A stretch of DNA of 64,000 nt. Origin: Coriaria nepalensis (taxonomy: Eukaryota > Streptophyta > Magnoliopsida > Cucurbitales > Coriariaceae). Of the stretch, positions 1 through 12,590 are shown piece by piece. The DNA lies in contig CP114496.1 in NCBI GenBank assembly GCA_027186245.1, positions 937,501 through 1,001,500 of the forward strand, in the 5' to 3' direction. Position numbers and translations under genes: made by a program. Position 1 is the stretch's first letter. Each line of letters begins with the position of its first letter. The notes beneath the pieces are model-generated. The model was given only the letters and a program-made list of their open reading frames with translations. It had not been told where the DNA came from and searched no databases.

Positions 1-1780
1 AATCCTAAGATACGAATTGTTTGGAGGGATAAAAGTATCAATAGGGGCACTGATAATTCAAATAGACTATTGTAGAGTTCATTTCCTTAATATCTGTAAT
101 GATTGTTCTCAAGACGATTGATGTGGTGGAACATTAGGATGATTATGTGAGTGTTTAGTGAAGATTAAGTATACTAAACGTGATACTTAAATACTTCTTA
201 ATGATAATAATATTAACTGTTAATGAAAATTATTTAGTATTTATAGTACATGTGATTTTCAGACCTAAAATCATTATGATTTCTCTTGTACTAGGTCTCA
301 TATTTTGAGATCATACCAAAAGATCCTAGCAAGGGTTATGAGGGTGAATCATTTGGTATAATATGTGTTGTATATAAAGATTATTAGTGATCAAGATGGA
401 ATCCATCATTCTTATATATCAGAAGATGAGTCCTATAGATTATATTCCTTATTAAATAAGTAATCTTTGGACATAGTAGAATAGTATGGAAATAGTTTCC
501 GTAAAATCATTGTCTATGTTTATTAACGATATAGTCATTTATAGGATTTATCTATTAGGTTTTAAAAGTTAAACCATACTCTAAGGCGAATTATAATATT
601 AGTTAAGTGGAAGGATCTTTATTATGTATATTGTAGTCATGGCAGGTTTTTATGCAAGATGATAACTTCTCCTCTCTTACGTAGCTTGACTTTGCTAGAA
701 GTCTTTTTTAGAAGATTTAAGTTAATTAATAACGAGATAATTAAATTAACTATTTACTTTATATTATTTTGAATTAAGTGAATCTAATTATAAATTAGAT
801 AAAATTATAAAATGTTATGAGATCATCCTATTAGTATGATGTAGAACCTAATCGCTTACACACATTAAAGTTATAAAGTAACTTAATTAAGTTTTCATCA
901 AATATAAGAGAATTGACAATTTTGATTTTAAGGATAAAATCATAATTTGGCTTATAGTGTAAATATAAGGGTAAAATAGTAAATTCATTAAATATAATAT
1001 CGTATAGCTTTGCTAATATAATTTAGTATGACATTAATTTAATTAAAAATCAATAATTTATATCCCAATTTTTTATTTAATTATAAAAAGTATCCCTAAG
1101 ATTCAGAATAAACAATTAAACATTAAAATGTTAATAAAATAAATTATTAATTAGATTTCATGACTAATTTAATTAAAATATTAATTAAATTACTTGGGTT
1201 ACAAGCACACCAAGCATATATGAGTTATGATCTATTATTCTCTTAATTAGATTAAGAGAAACTTTTAAATAAGTCAATAGATGAATTAGTCAAAATGCTA
1301 GGTTAATTATATGGTCATTTAAGTACAGCATTATCAATATTTTATTAAAGCTGGCTAACTCTAAGGATTGCCCACCCTCCTCATGGCCGAAATCATTGAG
1401 AGAAAATAAAGTTCTTCATTCATTTTCTCTAAGCTTTTTTTTTTAATTCATGTGTAAAATCTTAAGGTACAAATCATCAGAGTGAAATTGAATCATGTGG
1501 ATCACAATTAGAGTGTGAACACTTGGACATCTTTACATCTTCATACACATGTAAGATATGTGGTTCTAGTTTGGTTCTGTAAAGAGATTTATTATAAGTA
1601 TCTGTTAGTTTCTTGGGATCCACTCAGCTTTCCATAGTGAATAGATATGTGATTTATGTTTGATTGTACGATTGATCTTATGGTTATGTCTACGAATTTA
1701 ATCCATAAATCAGGTTAGATCTAAATTTTTAAAAAATTTACTGCTTCCACTCCTTGGACTACTTGTAGACTAATCAAGTG
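1..1780 (+). mobile_element. Degenerate copia-type LTR, left end outside window
   Basis: AT-rich DNA without a credible gene. It shares a recognisable order of short blocks with 12590-14748 (opposite strand) and 19990-21775: a block around GAGATCATACCAAAAGATCC, then text resembling 'gatggaatccatcatt', then an AT-rich stretch, then a leader-like end near 1490-1760 with 'acacttggacatc' and 'ggttctgtaa'. I read it as one divergent member of a long-LTR (about 1.8-2.2 kb) copia family. The left boundary is not in the window, and no target duplication or primer binding site was found. The assignment rests on eye alignment only. Confidence 0.4.
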
Positions 1781-2540
1781 CTAGCGACGACAATGAGGTG
1801 AGGCGTCAGCGGCGGTGATGATGGAGGTGAGGTAGTGCGGTGATGGAGGGGGAGTGACGACGGCAGCGGAGGTGGAGCAACATATGGCGTTGATGACAAT
1901 AGATGTAGGGCAGTAGTGGGCAATATTGGAGATGGGGCGGCAACAACGACAATGATAATAGGGAAAAAATGAAGTTAAAGAGAGAAGAATGTGTCAAATT
2001 TTGTTTAATGAAAGTGATTTGAAGTTTTTAGAATATTTTTATATTTTTATTTTACTTTTTCTATCTAATGGACTAAAATATGATAAAAATTAAAATTAAA
2101 TGATGCAATTGAGTCAAATGAAAGTTAAATAATAAAAATTTAAAAAAAAATAAGTATCAAGGAATAAAATAATAATTCAACCAAAAATTTACGAAAGTTT
2201 TTGGTTAATCTCTTAGATTGAATAATTTAAGTTTAAGCATTATTAAATGAATTATAGTTTTAAACTTATGTTTAAGTAGTAAATGAATGATTAATTCACT
2301 TTTTAGTCTAGTTAAGATTTTACAAATATATTCTTTATAGTTTTTGATTAATTTTTAATTCTTGTGTAGTTCAAATTGAACATATATGGATATGAAATAT
2401 CTGAATCTGAGAAATATTTGAATAATCCAATCGGATCCGGATATTTCCGATTGGATCCCATTTCTTAATAAAAAAATCGGATCACATTAGATATATTCAG
2501 AATATCTGACGGTAAGAAAAAAAAAAAGGAAAAAAGATGA
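1780..2540. other. Intergenic, low-complexity GGC/GAT-rich patch then AT-rich
   Basis: Positions 1795-1950 are rich in GGTGATGG/GGCGGC-like trinucleotides and produce a spurious minus-strand reading frame. The remainder is AT-rich. A 9-bp perfect inverted repeat CCAATCGGA (2427-2435) / TCCGATTGG (2446-2454) with a 10-base spacer lies near 2440. No gene is seen. Confidence 0.5.
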
Positions 2541-2559
2541 AGAAACAAATAACATCTTC

Positions 2560-3180
2560 ACAGCATGTCTCTCTCTCCCCGTCCACGTTAGATCTCTCTT
2601 GGAACAAAGGACCACTATCTTCTTCACTGAAGAATCTTCATGATTTGTATCATGAGACCTCTTTCTCTTCCTCTATCCTCTGTGTTCACGGCACATATAA
2701 CTGTAACTGAGATTCGTGTTCTAGGTTTCAAGAACCCACCGAGAAGGGAATGGATCATTCTAAAGCGACAAGCGCCGCTAGCCGTCAAGCCCAAGAGGCC
2801 GTCATTCTAACAACTCCCCTTTGGATCATTCTAACAACTCCCCCCGTTTCCGCCTGGTGCAAGAAGCGCCCTCTTGGGAGTCGGACAAGACCAGGATCTT
2901 GAGCAGGTGGACTAGCCCCAGTGCCAGGAGGGCCACCTAGGAAATGCGGGAGGAGAGCCTGAGGCTGAAAATGATAGGAGAAGGGTCCACCCGCAAATGT
3001 CCAACTTGAAAGAAATTCCGTTAAAAATAATATACGAAGCACCTAGGATGAAGACAGTAAGAAACTCCCCGCCCACATAAGCAGGGAGATACACGCGCTC
3101 CATACCCCGGAGGATAAAGAAATGAACAACCAAAAAGAGACGGATGCAGCACTCCTCAAAGGGTATGCCATAACAATCCC
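2560..3180. other. GC-richer island of unknown origin
   Basis: This stretch is clearly richer in G+C than its AT-rich surroundings. The minus strand has open frames (2785-3042 and 2912-3133, the latter 73 codons and hydrophobic), but neither matches a family I recognise. On the plus strand CATTCTAACAACTCCCC occurs twice, at 2803-2819 and 2827-2843. It could be a fragment of a mobile element or the decayed edge of a gene. I assign no function. Confidence 0.35.
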
Positions 3181-3189
3181 TTTCGTCTT

Positions 3190-3861
3190 AGTCATTGTTC
3201 TTTCTTTTTGTAGATCTACTTGACAAGTTTAGACATACTGTTAACTTAACAGATCTTAGCGAACCAAGCAAAATCTCACGTCAACAATAATATATATATA
3301 TAGAATCAATTGAAATAAACCTGAAAACATGGGGACCTAATCAGAAAAAAGACCCATTAATTAGAGATGTTTTAGAATCTAATGGACACGAACAAAACTA
3401 ATAATTGGAGTCTTTAATACAAGCCGAAAAGTCAATCCCAAAAGTTTTATTAATGTTCCCGAAGTGTGGTAGGGATGAACTTAGATTTTTATTTTTTATT
3501 TTTTATTTTTATTTTTTGAAGATGGGATGATTTTAAAGTTTAAATTAAAGATGTAAAAGTGATCAGTTGCTTATCAACCATACCATGGATTAACGAGTTT
3601 GTAAATTAACCTCAAATTAATAGTTAACTTTTTGTTCGACATAGTCTATAATGTATATAATATGATAGTAATCACACAATAGGGAATTTGATATGTTATG
3701 TGGAAAATTTTTTTTGCATTACATGGTATATATGTAGGTTGTGTGTCATACCAAATTTTATTATAATTAGAAACATTATTTTCATATGGTCTGTGATGTA
3801 ATATATAAAAATGACGTTTGTACTTGTAATGAGATTTTGTTATATCATGTGATCATTTACC

Positions 3862-3892
<31 letters not shown>

Positions 3893-4700
3893 TGTCTGGT
3901 TATGTGTGACGAATTGTATAAATTTTGATTTTCAAATGAGTTGGAGTGACTTGTACTTTTTATTTATTAGGCTTATATTCACGATGTGAAATGATATTCT
4001 CAACACGTTGGCCCCTTACCTGTAATTATATTATTTTAAACTTATATGTGTAATTTTTTTTATAGATATACGAATAACGTGAAACACATATAACGATTAA
4101 TTGATTAAGTATGAACCTAATACTAATAAAGTATAAATATTTGAGATTTTAACTCAAAATCAATTAACATATAATACTAATAAAGTAGAGCAACTCATTT
4201 TTATTATGTACTATGTTCTAACCATTATGAAATGTGTGGTATTAAAATGTTACAAAAATAAACTACACATGAACTTCCAACTAATGAAATTATGTCCCTT
4301 CAATGTCTTTTTTTTTCATAAATAATGTAGATATAAAATGATCTCAACTATTAAAATGTACTCTTTCTATAACATAGAATTCATCTATTTCGTATATCAT
4401 GTTAAATGGTTTGTACTCGAGAATGTCTCCAACTAGCATTTTATATAACATTGAAATGTATTAAAGTTTGAATAGAAACCAAATTTATAAAGTCGCATTC
4501 TCTTCAAGATACAATTTTTAGGTGTTTATATAATAATTATATTATATCATATATTATACGATTAAATTATATACTTATTAACTGGATTCGAATTTATACG
4601 CTTACTTTACACATGCTGTGGTTTGGAAATTAAATTTTAAAAATAAATATTTGATTAATTTATTTTAATTATATATATATAATTAATATATATAACTAAA
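3190..4700. other. AT-rich intergenic DNA
   Basis: No gene, RNA or clear repeat family was recognised. A (TA)n microsatellite is at about 3862-3888, and short TTTTTATTTTTTATT runs lie near 3485-3515. Confidence 0.6.
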
Positions 4701-4714
4701 ACCGACTGATATGC

Positions 4715-5180
4715 AGGAAACAGTTGTCTCTCAAAGGTCGGCTACCTGAAATTGAGGGACCGAATTGGTTGATTAGGTCGGTACATACCACCAATTATGA
4801 CCCAACTTATTGTCTCTCAGCTTCTCAAGCTTCTATCACCAGTAAATGGGGCCAACACAAAAGCGTCGCCTTATCACTTATCACCCCCAATCCCCGTAAC
4901 GTTGGGCCCATCTTTAGCCCTCTGGGGCCTGCCTCTTTGCCCTCGATCAACCAAATTTCATGCCGCCATTTCTATATGCATAACCGTTTAAAGTTAAGTC
5001 ATTTCATCTTCTATTTTCATGATCCGTCAAATCTGTTTCTTAGATTTTGTAGATTTCGATTCGTGCTTGTATAGTTTTCCCATTACAGCGTCAGAACAGC
5101 ATCTTGTACTGTTAGTTGTCATTAAACTTCATGCATCTTCTGTACACACCTCTAGATTTTTTCACAGTTGTCTTCATCTC
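4715..5180. other. GC-richer patch, possible promoter or exon relic
   Basis: A 116-codon plus-strand frame (4724-5074) lies in a short GC-richer stretch inside AT-rich DNA. Its translation has no domain, signal or repeat I recognise, and no splice partner is visible. The composition could equally be an old promoter/5' leader or transposon remnant. It is listed so that the open frame is not mistaken for a known gene. Confidence 0.2.
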
Positions 5181-5749
5181 TGTATATAATATCATCGGTG
5201 TAGGTTGAAAATTCAGAATGAACGGTTAAATTTATAATATAATATTAAATATTAAATAATAAATAAGTGATATGAAGTAAATATAATATTTAATTTAATT
5301 ATATATAAAATTTAGTTTTAATATTATATAAAAAATTAAATTTTTATTTTAAAATTAATTAATAATAAAATAAATTATTTTATTTTAATTTTTTCAAAAT
5401 CTTATTTTTAAATATAAGAATATTCTTAATAATTATTATATTATACATCATATTTATATAATATTTGTTGTCGGGTTAGAGGTTGATTTATAACATATCA
5501 TAACGAGGGTATACAAAAATTCCATCTAATCTCCAAAAAATTTGTGATGTTCACGTTTTCATTTTAAACGTTTAAAGTGCTCAGGGCATGTTCGGGTACG
5601 TGTTTCAATTAAGCTGATTTAATAAGTTTGGATGGTCATGATCATTTTTTAATGATGTAGTAAGATCCTAAATACAAATTGTATGAAATTGTACATGAAA
5701 AAATTGCCTGGAAAATTTACTCTCATTTTCTAACTAGACCTCAACCACT

Positions 5750-6861
5750 TACTTCATCTCACTCAACCAATATTTTAATTAATTAATATTAATTATTTCA
5801 TAATTATATATTTATAATAAAAAATTATTTTCTTTACATTTCTCTATTTGTTTAATCACTTTTATCCTATATAATAATTTATAAAAATGACTTATGAACC
5901 ATGAATATATAATTTTAATTTTCAATAAATTAGATTATTAAATTATTTAATTTAATAAATCTTATTTATTAATCTCAATAATATTTTACTAAAAATATGA
6001 GATTTTACTCTTGTAATTATATAATAAAGTACTGAGTAATCTCTAGAAATCCATTGATATTATCATTACATGTAATTTTATCATCCAATAATTGATTCAT
6101 AATTAGAGCTAGTCAAAATTATTATTTTACTTCTCTATTTATCTTTTTATCTTTAAATACTATTAATCAACTAATGAACGGTAAATTTATAACTAATTAT
6201 AAATTTGAGCTCAAAACTATGCAATTTCATAATTAACCCTTAAGAAAATTAATATATAATAGTCTATGAAGAAAGTTTGGATTTCATATCTGTAAATTAT
6301 GTTTTCAGCCGCTTTTCTCAATGAACTTCTAAAACAAAAGTTTTTAGCATATTTTACAAACAAATCGTGATGAGTGAATCAAAAGATCCAATTGACGTAA
6401 ATAGGAGTTCATGACTACTTATGATTCGGATTGATCTGCATTTGATCATCTATTGATATGAATAAAATTGTTTATGGCAAATTGTATGTTAATACAAAAA
6501 TTGATTCATGTCGGGTTTAGTCCTATATAATCAAATTATATAAAATATTTTCACTAAGATGTCTATCTACATCAGTGATCCAAATCTAGATCACTTGTAT
6601 TCATAATGCTAGTGGACCGTACTAAATTAATTAAAGATTTCATACTTTAATATGTTGCGGATTATTTAACTCATTATATATAATCTTAATTCTATCATAC
6701 TAATACAAGATTATAATTATATAAATGAATTTGGAACTTTCTTATATTTATACCAATTATTCAATAATAATATATTTAAAAAATTATATAGAAAAAATGT
6801 GACTTTTATTAATTTTATAAAATTATACTTATTACATGATTTAAGAGTACTATACCTAACA
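5750..6861 (-). mobile_element. LTR copy A of the TGTTAG family (minus, 3' part lost)
   Basis: Read on the minus strand, it begins TGTTAGGTATAG at 6861. It then follows the same order of blocks as the fuller copy at 42212-44016: 'tactagtacgg..gctagcat', 'tctagatc..gatc..gatgtagatagacatctta', the block about a strand switch from 'aattgcatagtt' to 'aatttata', and 'attggtggattagattgcat'. Homology fades near 5750, so the promoter/3' part is missing. The TG terminus is intact. No coding region accompanies it. Confidence 0.7.
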
Positions 6862-7047
6862 AAAATACCATATTCTACATGTTTAATAGAAATATTTGAA
6901 TAGTTTATGTAGCGTTGGTTATAAAATTAATAGATCTTAATATATCTAATTACTTTTAAATTTACATAGAAACATCGTGGTTATTGTAATAAGGTAATTA
7001 TACTAGTACTCGAGAGTGGCCTTTAGATAATATAAGGATTTTTATGA

Positions 7048-7110
7048 AATTCAATAACAAACCATTAGGATTCAATTCAATAACAAACCATTAGGATTCA
7101 ATTCAATAAC
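7048..7110. repeat. 26-bp tandem repeat, 2.4 copies
   Basis: The unit AATTCAATAACAAACCATTA plus GGATTC is repeated at 7048-7073 and 7074-7099, followed by an 11-base partial copy at 7100-7110. The full copies are identical, which points to recent slippage or unequal exchange. There is no coding context. Confidence 0.9.
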
Positions 7111-7484
7111 GTCCAATCTCCTGCTCAATCTATTTGCTTCTCTATCTTGATTACTTGCTATCTTTGAATTTCTTAATTAAGTTTCTAGTTTAAATTCATA
7201 ATTGATTTTTTTTTTTTCAAATTATTTAAGACTAGAATAATTTGTGTAGTTAATAGGTAGTAGTCTTTATTGGAACAATAATTTTTGCTTTTATTATATT
7301 ACTTAAGCATCTACTATTTTTTACAACAATTGTGATAAAGAATCTAAATATTTCTTATAAGAAGCGGTGTAATAAAATATCGATAATTGAATATTTAATA
7401 AATTAATAATTTTATTTAAATAATGTTTTTAACCGATTTCGATTCGAAGATAATATCTACGGGATAGATGATTGATCTCAAATC

Positions 7485-7608
7485 TATTTTCATATCAATT
7501 TGTCAATGAAAAGAAACTCGTGATAGTTGGTAACACATAGATCTCATATTTTCATATCAATTTGTCAATGAAAAGAAACTCGTGATAGTTGGTAACACAT
7601 AGATCTCA
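7485..7608. repeat. Perfect 62-bp tandem duplication
   Basis: Positions 7485-7546 and 7547-7608 are identical. The unit begins TATTTTCATATCAATTTGTC and ends ACACATAGATCTCA. The perfect identity inside otherwise diverged transposon-like DNA indicates a young event (or an assembly artefact). No open frame is involved. Confidence 0.92.
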
Positions 7609-7609
7609 T

Positions 7610-8180
7610 AATAACATCCATCCATATTTCGTATTAATGGTTATCACTTGTCACGTTATGAGTCTTCATATCATGTCAAGTATTGAATAACAAAGTACAG
7701 AGGCTGAATGTCAATTTATTCACCCGGCCGGTATAAATACAAATAATTAATGAGAGAATGTAAGCTATTACGTTCATCTCACCAACCTCTACTCTTATCT
7801 TAATATGTACTTCCCCTAGATACTAATTCCAGATTTTGGAGGGGTGCATTGGAACTAATTCTAACTTCTTGAACGGGACATACCATTGTAGATCTAAGCT
7901 GGAATTCGCCATCAACGACAGTCATCTTAATTATTTAGTGACTAGATCTATATAAATAGATATAGAATCGAATCATCGATCCCTATCATAGTAACATGAT
8001 TAATAGAACCATCCATATTTAGTACAATATAACTAATGATTATTGGATCACTTGTCACGTAATAAATCGTTATAAATAAAAATGAATGATCCTTGATGTC
8101 AACTTATGAAGTATAAATACGGATATGAGTATCAGATATAATACGAGAAATTTGTTCTTGCCCTAAAGCTCTCTTTTTTT
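7610..8180 (+). mobile_element. Probable gypsy-type LTR fragment with internal imperfect duplication
   Basis: Two related segments (about 7615-7740 and 7985-8115) share 'catccatatt', 'tcacttgtcacg..' and 'gaagtataaatacgg/ggtataaatacaaat', each ending with a TATAAATAC-like TATA box. Between them 'ggaggggtgcattgg' and 'gaacgggacatacc' resemble LTR leader text common in plant gypsy elements. There are no internal domains, so family and boundaries are uncertain. Confidence 0.35.
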
Positions 8181-8319
8181 TTGGAGTTGTTCAATGAATA
8201 TATTGTTTGTTCTCGTCATTCGTAAACTGTTCGAAAACTTTACATGATAATGTATTGAGTTTTAACTCTTAAATTATTATCACAAACATGTTGGGAAAGT
8301 CATATTGATGTGTTAAAGC

Positions 8320-8670
8320 AATAAAATTTCAAACTCTATAAATTAGAGATGCTTTTTTTGAACTAGGAAAAGTAAGTAAAGATGCCAAAACAAATAGTGA
8401 AGCCAGTTGATTAGGAAGTAATGAGATTGGAAATTTAGAGTTTCTACTAACTATGACTATTTGGTATGATATATTATTTGCTATTAATTTTGTAAGTAAG
8501 CATTAACAATCAAAAGACATGCTATGATTTCGGCTAAAGAGATTACAAATGAAATGAAAATAGATGTTGAATTTTGTGAAAAATGTATGATTCATAGAAA
8601 AAAATATTTTGATGAATATGCTAATGAGAATGATAGAACACAATCTCCAAAAAAAATTTATTAGAAAAGT
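8320..8670 (+). pseudogene. hAT-type (TTF-type zinc finger/DUF4371) transposase fragment
   Basis: Conceptual translation across stops gives a run typical of plant hAT-derived TTF-type/DUF4371 proteins: an RDA.F.LGK segment near 8345, NEIGNLEFLL near 8425, TIWYDILFAINFVSK at about 8455-8500, then SKDM. After a frame change comes a short open frame at 8524-8664 beginning MISAKEITNEMKIDVEF and containing HRKKYFDEYANE. In these proteins the stretch lies in the middle of the transposase, before the C-terminal dimerisation domain. In-frame stops (near 8410 and 8503), a frameshift and missing ends make it a dead fragment. Confidence 0.72.
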
Positions 8671-9255
8671 CTTATACACTTGCACCTCAAATAAACTTAA
8701 AGAGGAGTTATGTCCATCAAGGATCACTATGATTATAGATATTATGAGATGTTTGCATGGTTGGTCTGGACGACCAGCATACATGATTAGGAGATGTCTT
8801 AATTATAATTTATGAGTAATAAAAATAAATTATAAGCATTTTCCTTATATATCCCAATCGTAACATTTCTCGTTTACATATTATTGATACGATAATTTTA
8901 TATGATCATTATCATCAAGGAAAAATATTCACACTTTCTTAGGTTCTAAATTTCTAATAAACTATAGTGTAATTAATATCAACTTAAGTCAAACTCAATT
9001 ACCTAAATCATCTCGACATATATATTGACTTCATATTATTACTTCTACGTCATCCTAAGAACATCATTTTGACGGAATCAATTTAGATCAAAGGTACCAT
9101 AATTTTAACAAAATCTATGAAATTCACCAAAAGATTTCATTAGAGAAAAAAATTCAGCGAAAATAGATTAGAAACAACTAGCAAAACTGATTATGGAATT
9201 TTATCCGAGCCTAGTAAAAAAGAACTAGCAACAACAGATAAGCATATTATCATAT
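8671..9255. other. Intergenic, including presumed S9 3' UTR
   Basis: AT-rich DNA between the hAT relic and the stop codon of the ribosomal protein gene. Part of 9000-9261 should be its 3' UTR. No clear polyadenylation signal stands out on the minus strand. Confidence 0.5.
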
Positions 9256-9261
9256 AGCTCA

Positions 9262-11112
<1,851 letters not shown>

Positions 11113-11350
11113 GGCTGCTCAGTCTTCTCCTTCTCTCTCCCTCTCTCTCCCTCCTCCGTCGCCGTTTGTATCAGTAAAAATGGACAATTTTTATATGGGA
11201 GCTCTAAAACCCTAATCGGAAATCCAAATTGGGCTTTGACGAAAGGTCCCTTCTTTTGGGCCGGTGTCCATGTTATTACGAAGACTGGCCCAATTTACGA
11301 ATTGTTTCATACTGTCATTGGGTCCAAGAAAGATACTCTAATGGACCCAC
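11113..11350 (-). promoter_or_regulatory. Ribosomal-protein-type promoter: telo-box plus site II motifs
   Basis: Just upstream of the S9 start codon there is a CT-rich leader (11124-11156 on the plus strand), a telo-box AAACCCTAA at 11207-11215, and several TGGGCY/GGCCCA site II cores: TGGGCT 11230-11235, TGGGCC 11257-11262 and GGCCCA 11287-11292. This pairing is established for plant ribosomal protein genes, where TCP-type factors bind site II. The positions are read directly; the regulatory role is inferred from the gene class. Confidence 0.75.
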
Positions 11351-11890
11351 GTTGATATATTATTCATGTACCCTTTTATAACACTCGTAATGAGTAGTAC
11401 TGGTCACGACTTACAAGTATTCAAGTCACGACTTTACTACAAAACTTTGCGGGCTCCGGATTTTTTTTTTTTTATAAATAAAATAAAATGGGGATTTAGT
11501 CAATAGAATCTAAACGGACGTATATATAAAAATTATATGAACTTAGTATTTTCGTAGACGGAAGGGATTGACCAATTTAATTATTAGAAAATTCATTTAT
11601 ATAATGTTAAGTTAATTATATATAATTAAATAAGATTATACTTAATAATATCATTAATATAATTAATTTATTAATTTATTAAATATGATATTATATTGTT
11701 AGAATAATTACACAATAATGTCAATTTAACTAAAAATTATATAATTTATGCAGAAATATTTAATCGACCGATTTTTTTATTAATTAGTGATTTAATTAAT
11801 TAATGGTCAGTAAATATTTCTGATTGGTCTACGGTAAAAATTCTAAATCCCCGATAAAAATATTTGAACGGCCCGCAATAAAACCCCACT
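11351..11890. other. AT-rich intergenic DNA
   Basis: No gene is seen. Contains a poly-T run near 11461 and AT-rich blocks. It leads into LTR-like DNA with a tandem array at 11891. Confidence 0.5.
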
Positions 11891-12035
11891 TGGTAACTAA
11901 CTTTCCATATAAATGGTAAGTGATGGCTAACTTTTATGTGAATGTTAAGTGGTAACTAACTTGCCATAAGAATGGTAATTGATGGTTAACTTATCACGCG
12001 AATAGTAAGTGGTAGCTAATTTAACCAAGTAATGA
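11891..12035 (+). repeat. Degenerate 30-bp tandem array with two-unit higher-order pattern
   Basis: Five units at 11891-11920, 11921-11949, 11950-11979, 11980-12009 and 12010-12035 (partial). Odd units begin TGGTAACTAACTT; even units begin TGATGGTTAACTT or TGATGGCTAACTT. The array therefore alternates as a 59-60 bp dimer. It stops 13 bases before a TATA box (TATAAATA, 12049-12056), so it sits where an LTR U3 enhancer or promoter-proximal element would be. Confidence 0.85.
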
Positions 12036-12590
12036 TTTCACTTTCATCTATAAATAAAAGTGTAGAGAAAGAGTTCCTTACAAAAAAAATTAGGTATCCT
12101 TCAAAGAGAGAGAGTAATTTCATCCGAGTTAGAGTGAAAGAGTTCTCTCATCTAAGTTTGAGAGAAAGAGTTCCACCATCCTTCTCTCCTTCCAAAGTCT
12201 CTTAGTTCATGAGTTGAACTTTAAAATTAGAAAATTAACCAAGTGAATTAGTTAGTGTGTATACGGTTAAAGGTTGGACACTTGGATGACTTACTCCTTT
12301 TGTGAGACTGTTCTTCAATAACGCTTCAAGATCAGGTTGGTGAGGTTCTGTAATTACAAGGCAAATCTGTTAACATTACTTTCATGAAATGATGGGATTT
12401 ACTGCATTTTGATGGACCTTTACTAAGCTTTATTGAATTGTATTATGAATATGATTATGAACATAATCCTTGATCTTGATCTTGGTATTGTGAACTGATG
12501 TATGTGGATCTATGAAAACAAATGCTTGAATAGGTTTTTCATACTTCATCACATTTATTGATGATCTCTCTGTAATTTGGCGGATCTTCT
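12036..12590 (+). mobile_element. LTR-like R/U5 leader downstream of TATA box
   Basis: After TATAAATA (12049-12056) comes a purine-rich leader with repeated AGAGAAAGAGTTCC text (12063-12175). Then 'ggacacttggatgac' and 'ggttctgtaattac' resemble the end of the 1-1780 LTR. I read this as the downstream part of an LTR or other retroelement leader on the plus strand. There is no coding region and no paired LTR. Confidence 0.35.

Noticed and set aside
1806..1997. Minus-strand 63-codon frame rich in Leu/His/Pro
   Set aside because: Arises from GGTGATGG/GGCGGC low complexity inside LTR-like DNA.
2427..2454. 9-bp inverted repeat CCAATCGGA/TCCGATTGG as a regulatory or terminal element
   Set aside because: Too short and without flanking duplication or gene context; expected by chance in a window of this size.
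11207..11215. AAACCCTAA as interstitial telomere repeat
   Set aside because: A single unit in a ribosomal protein promoter with site II motifs is a telo-box, not a telomeric array.
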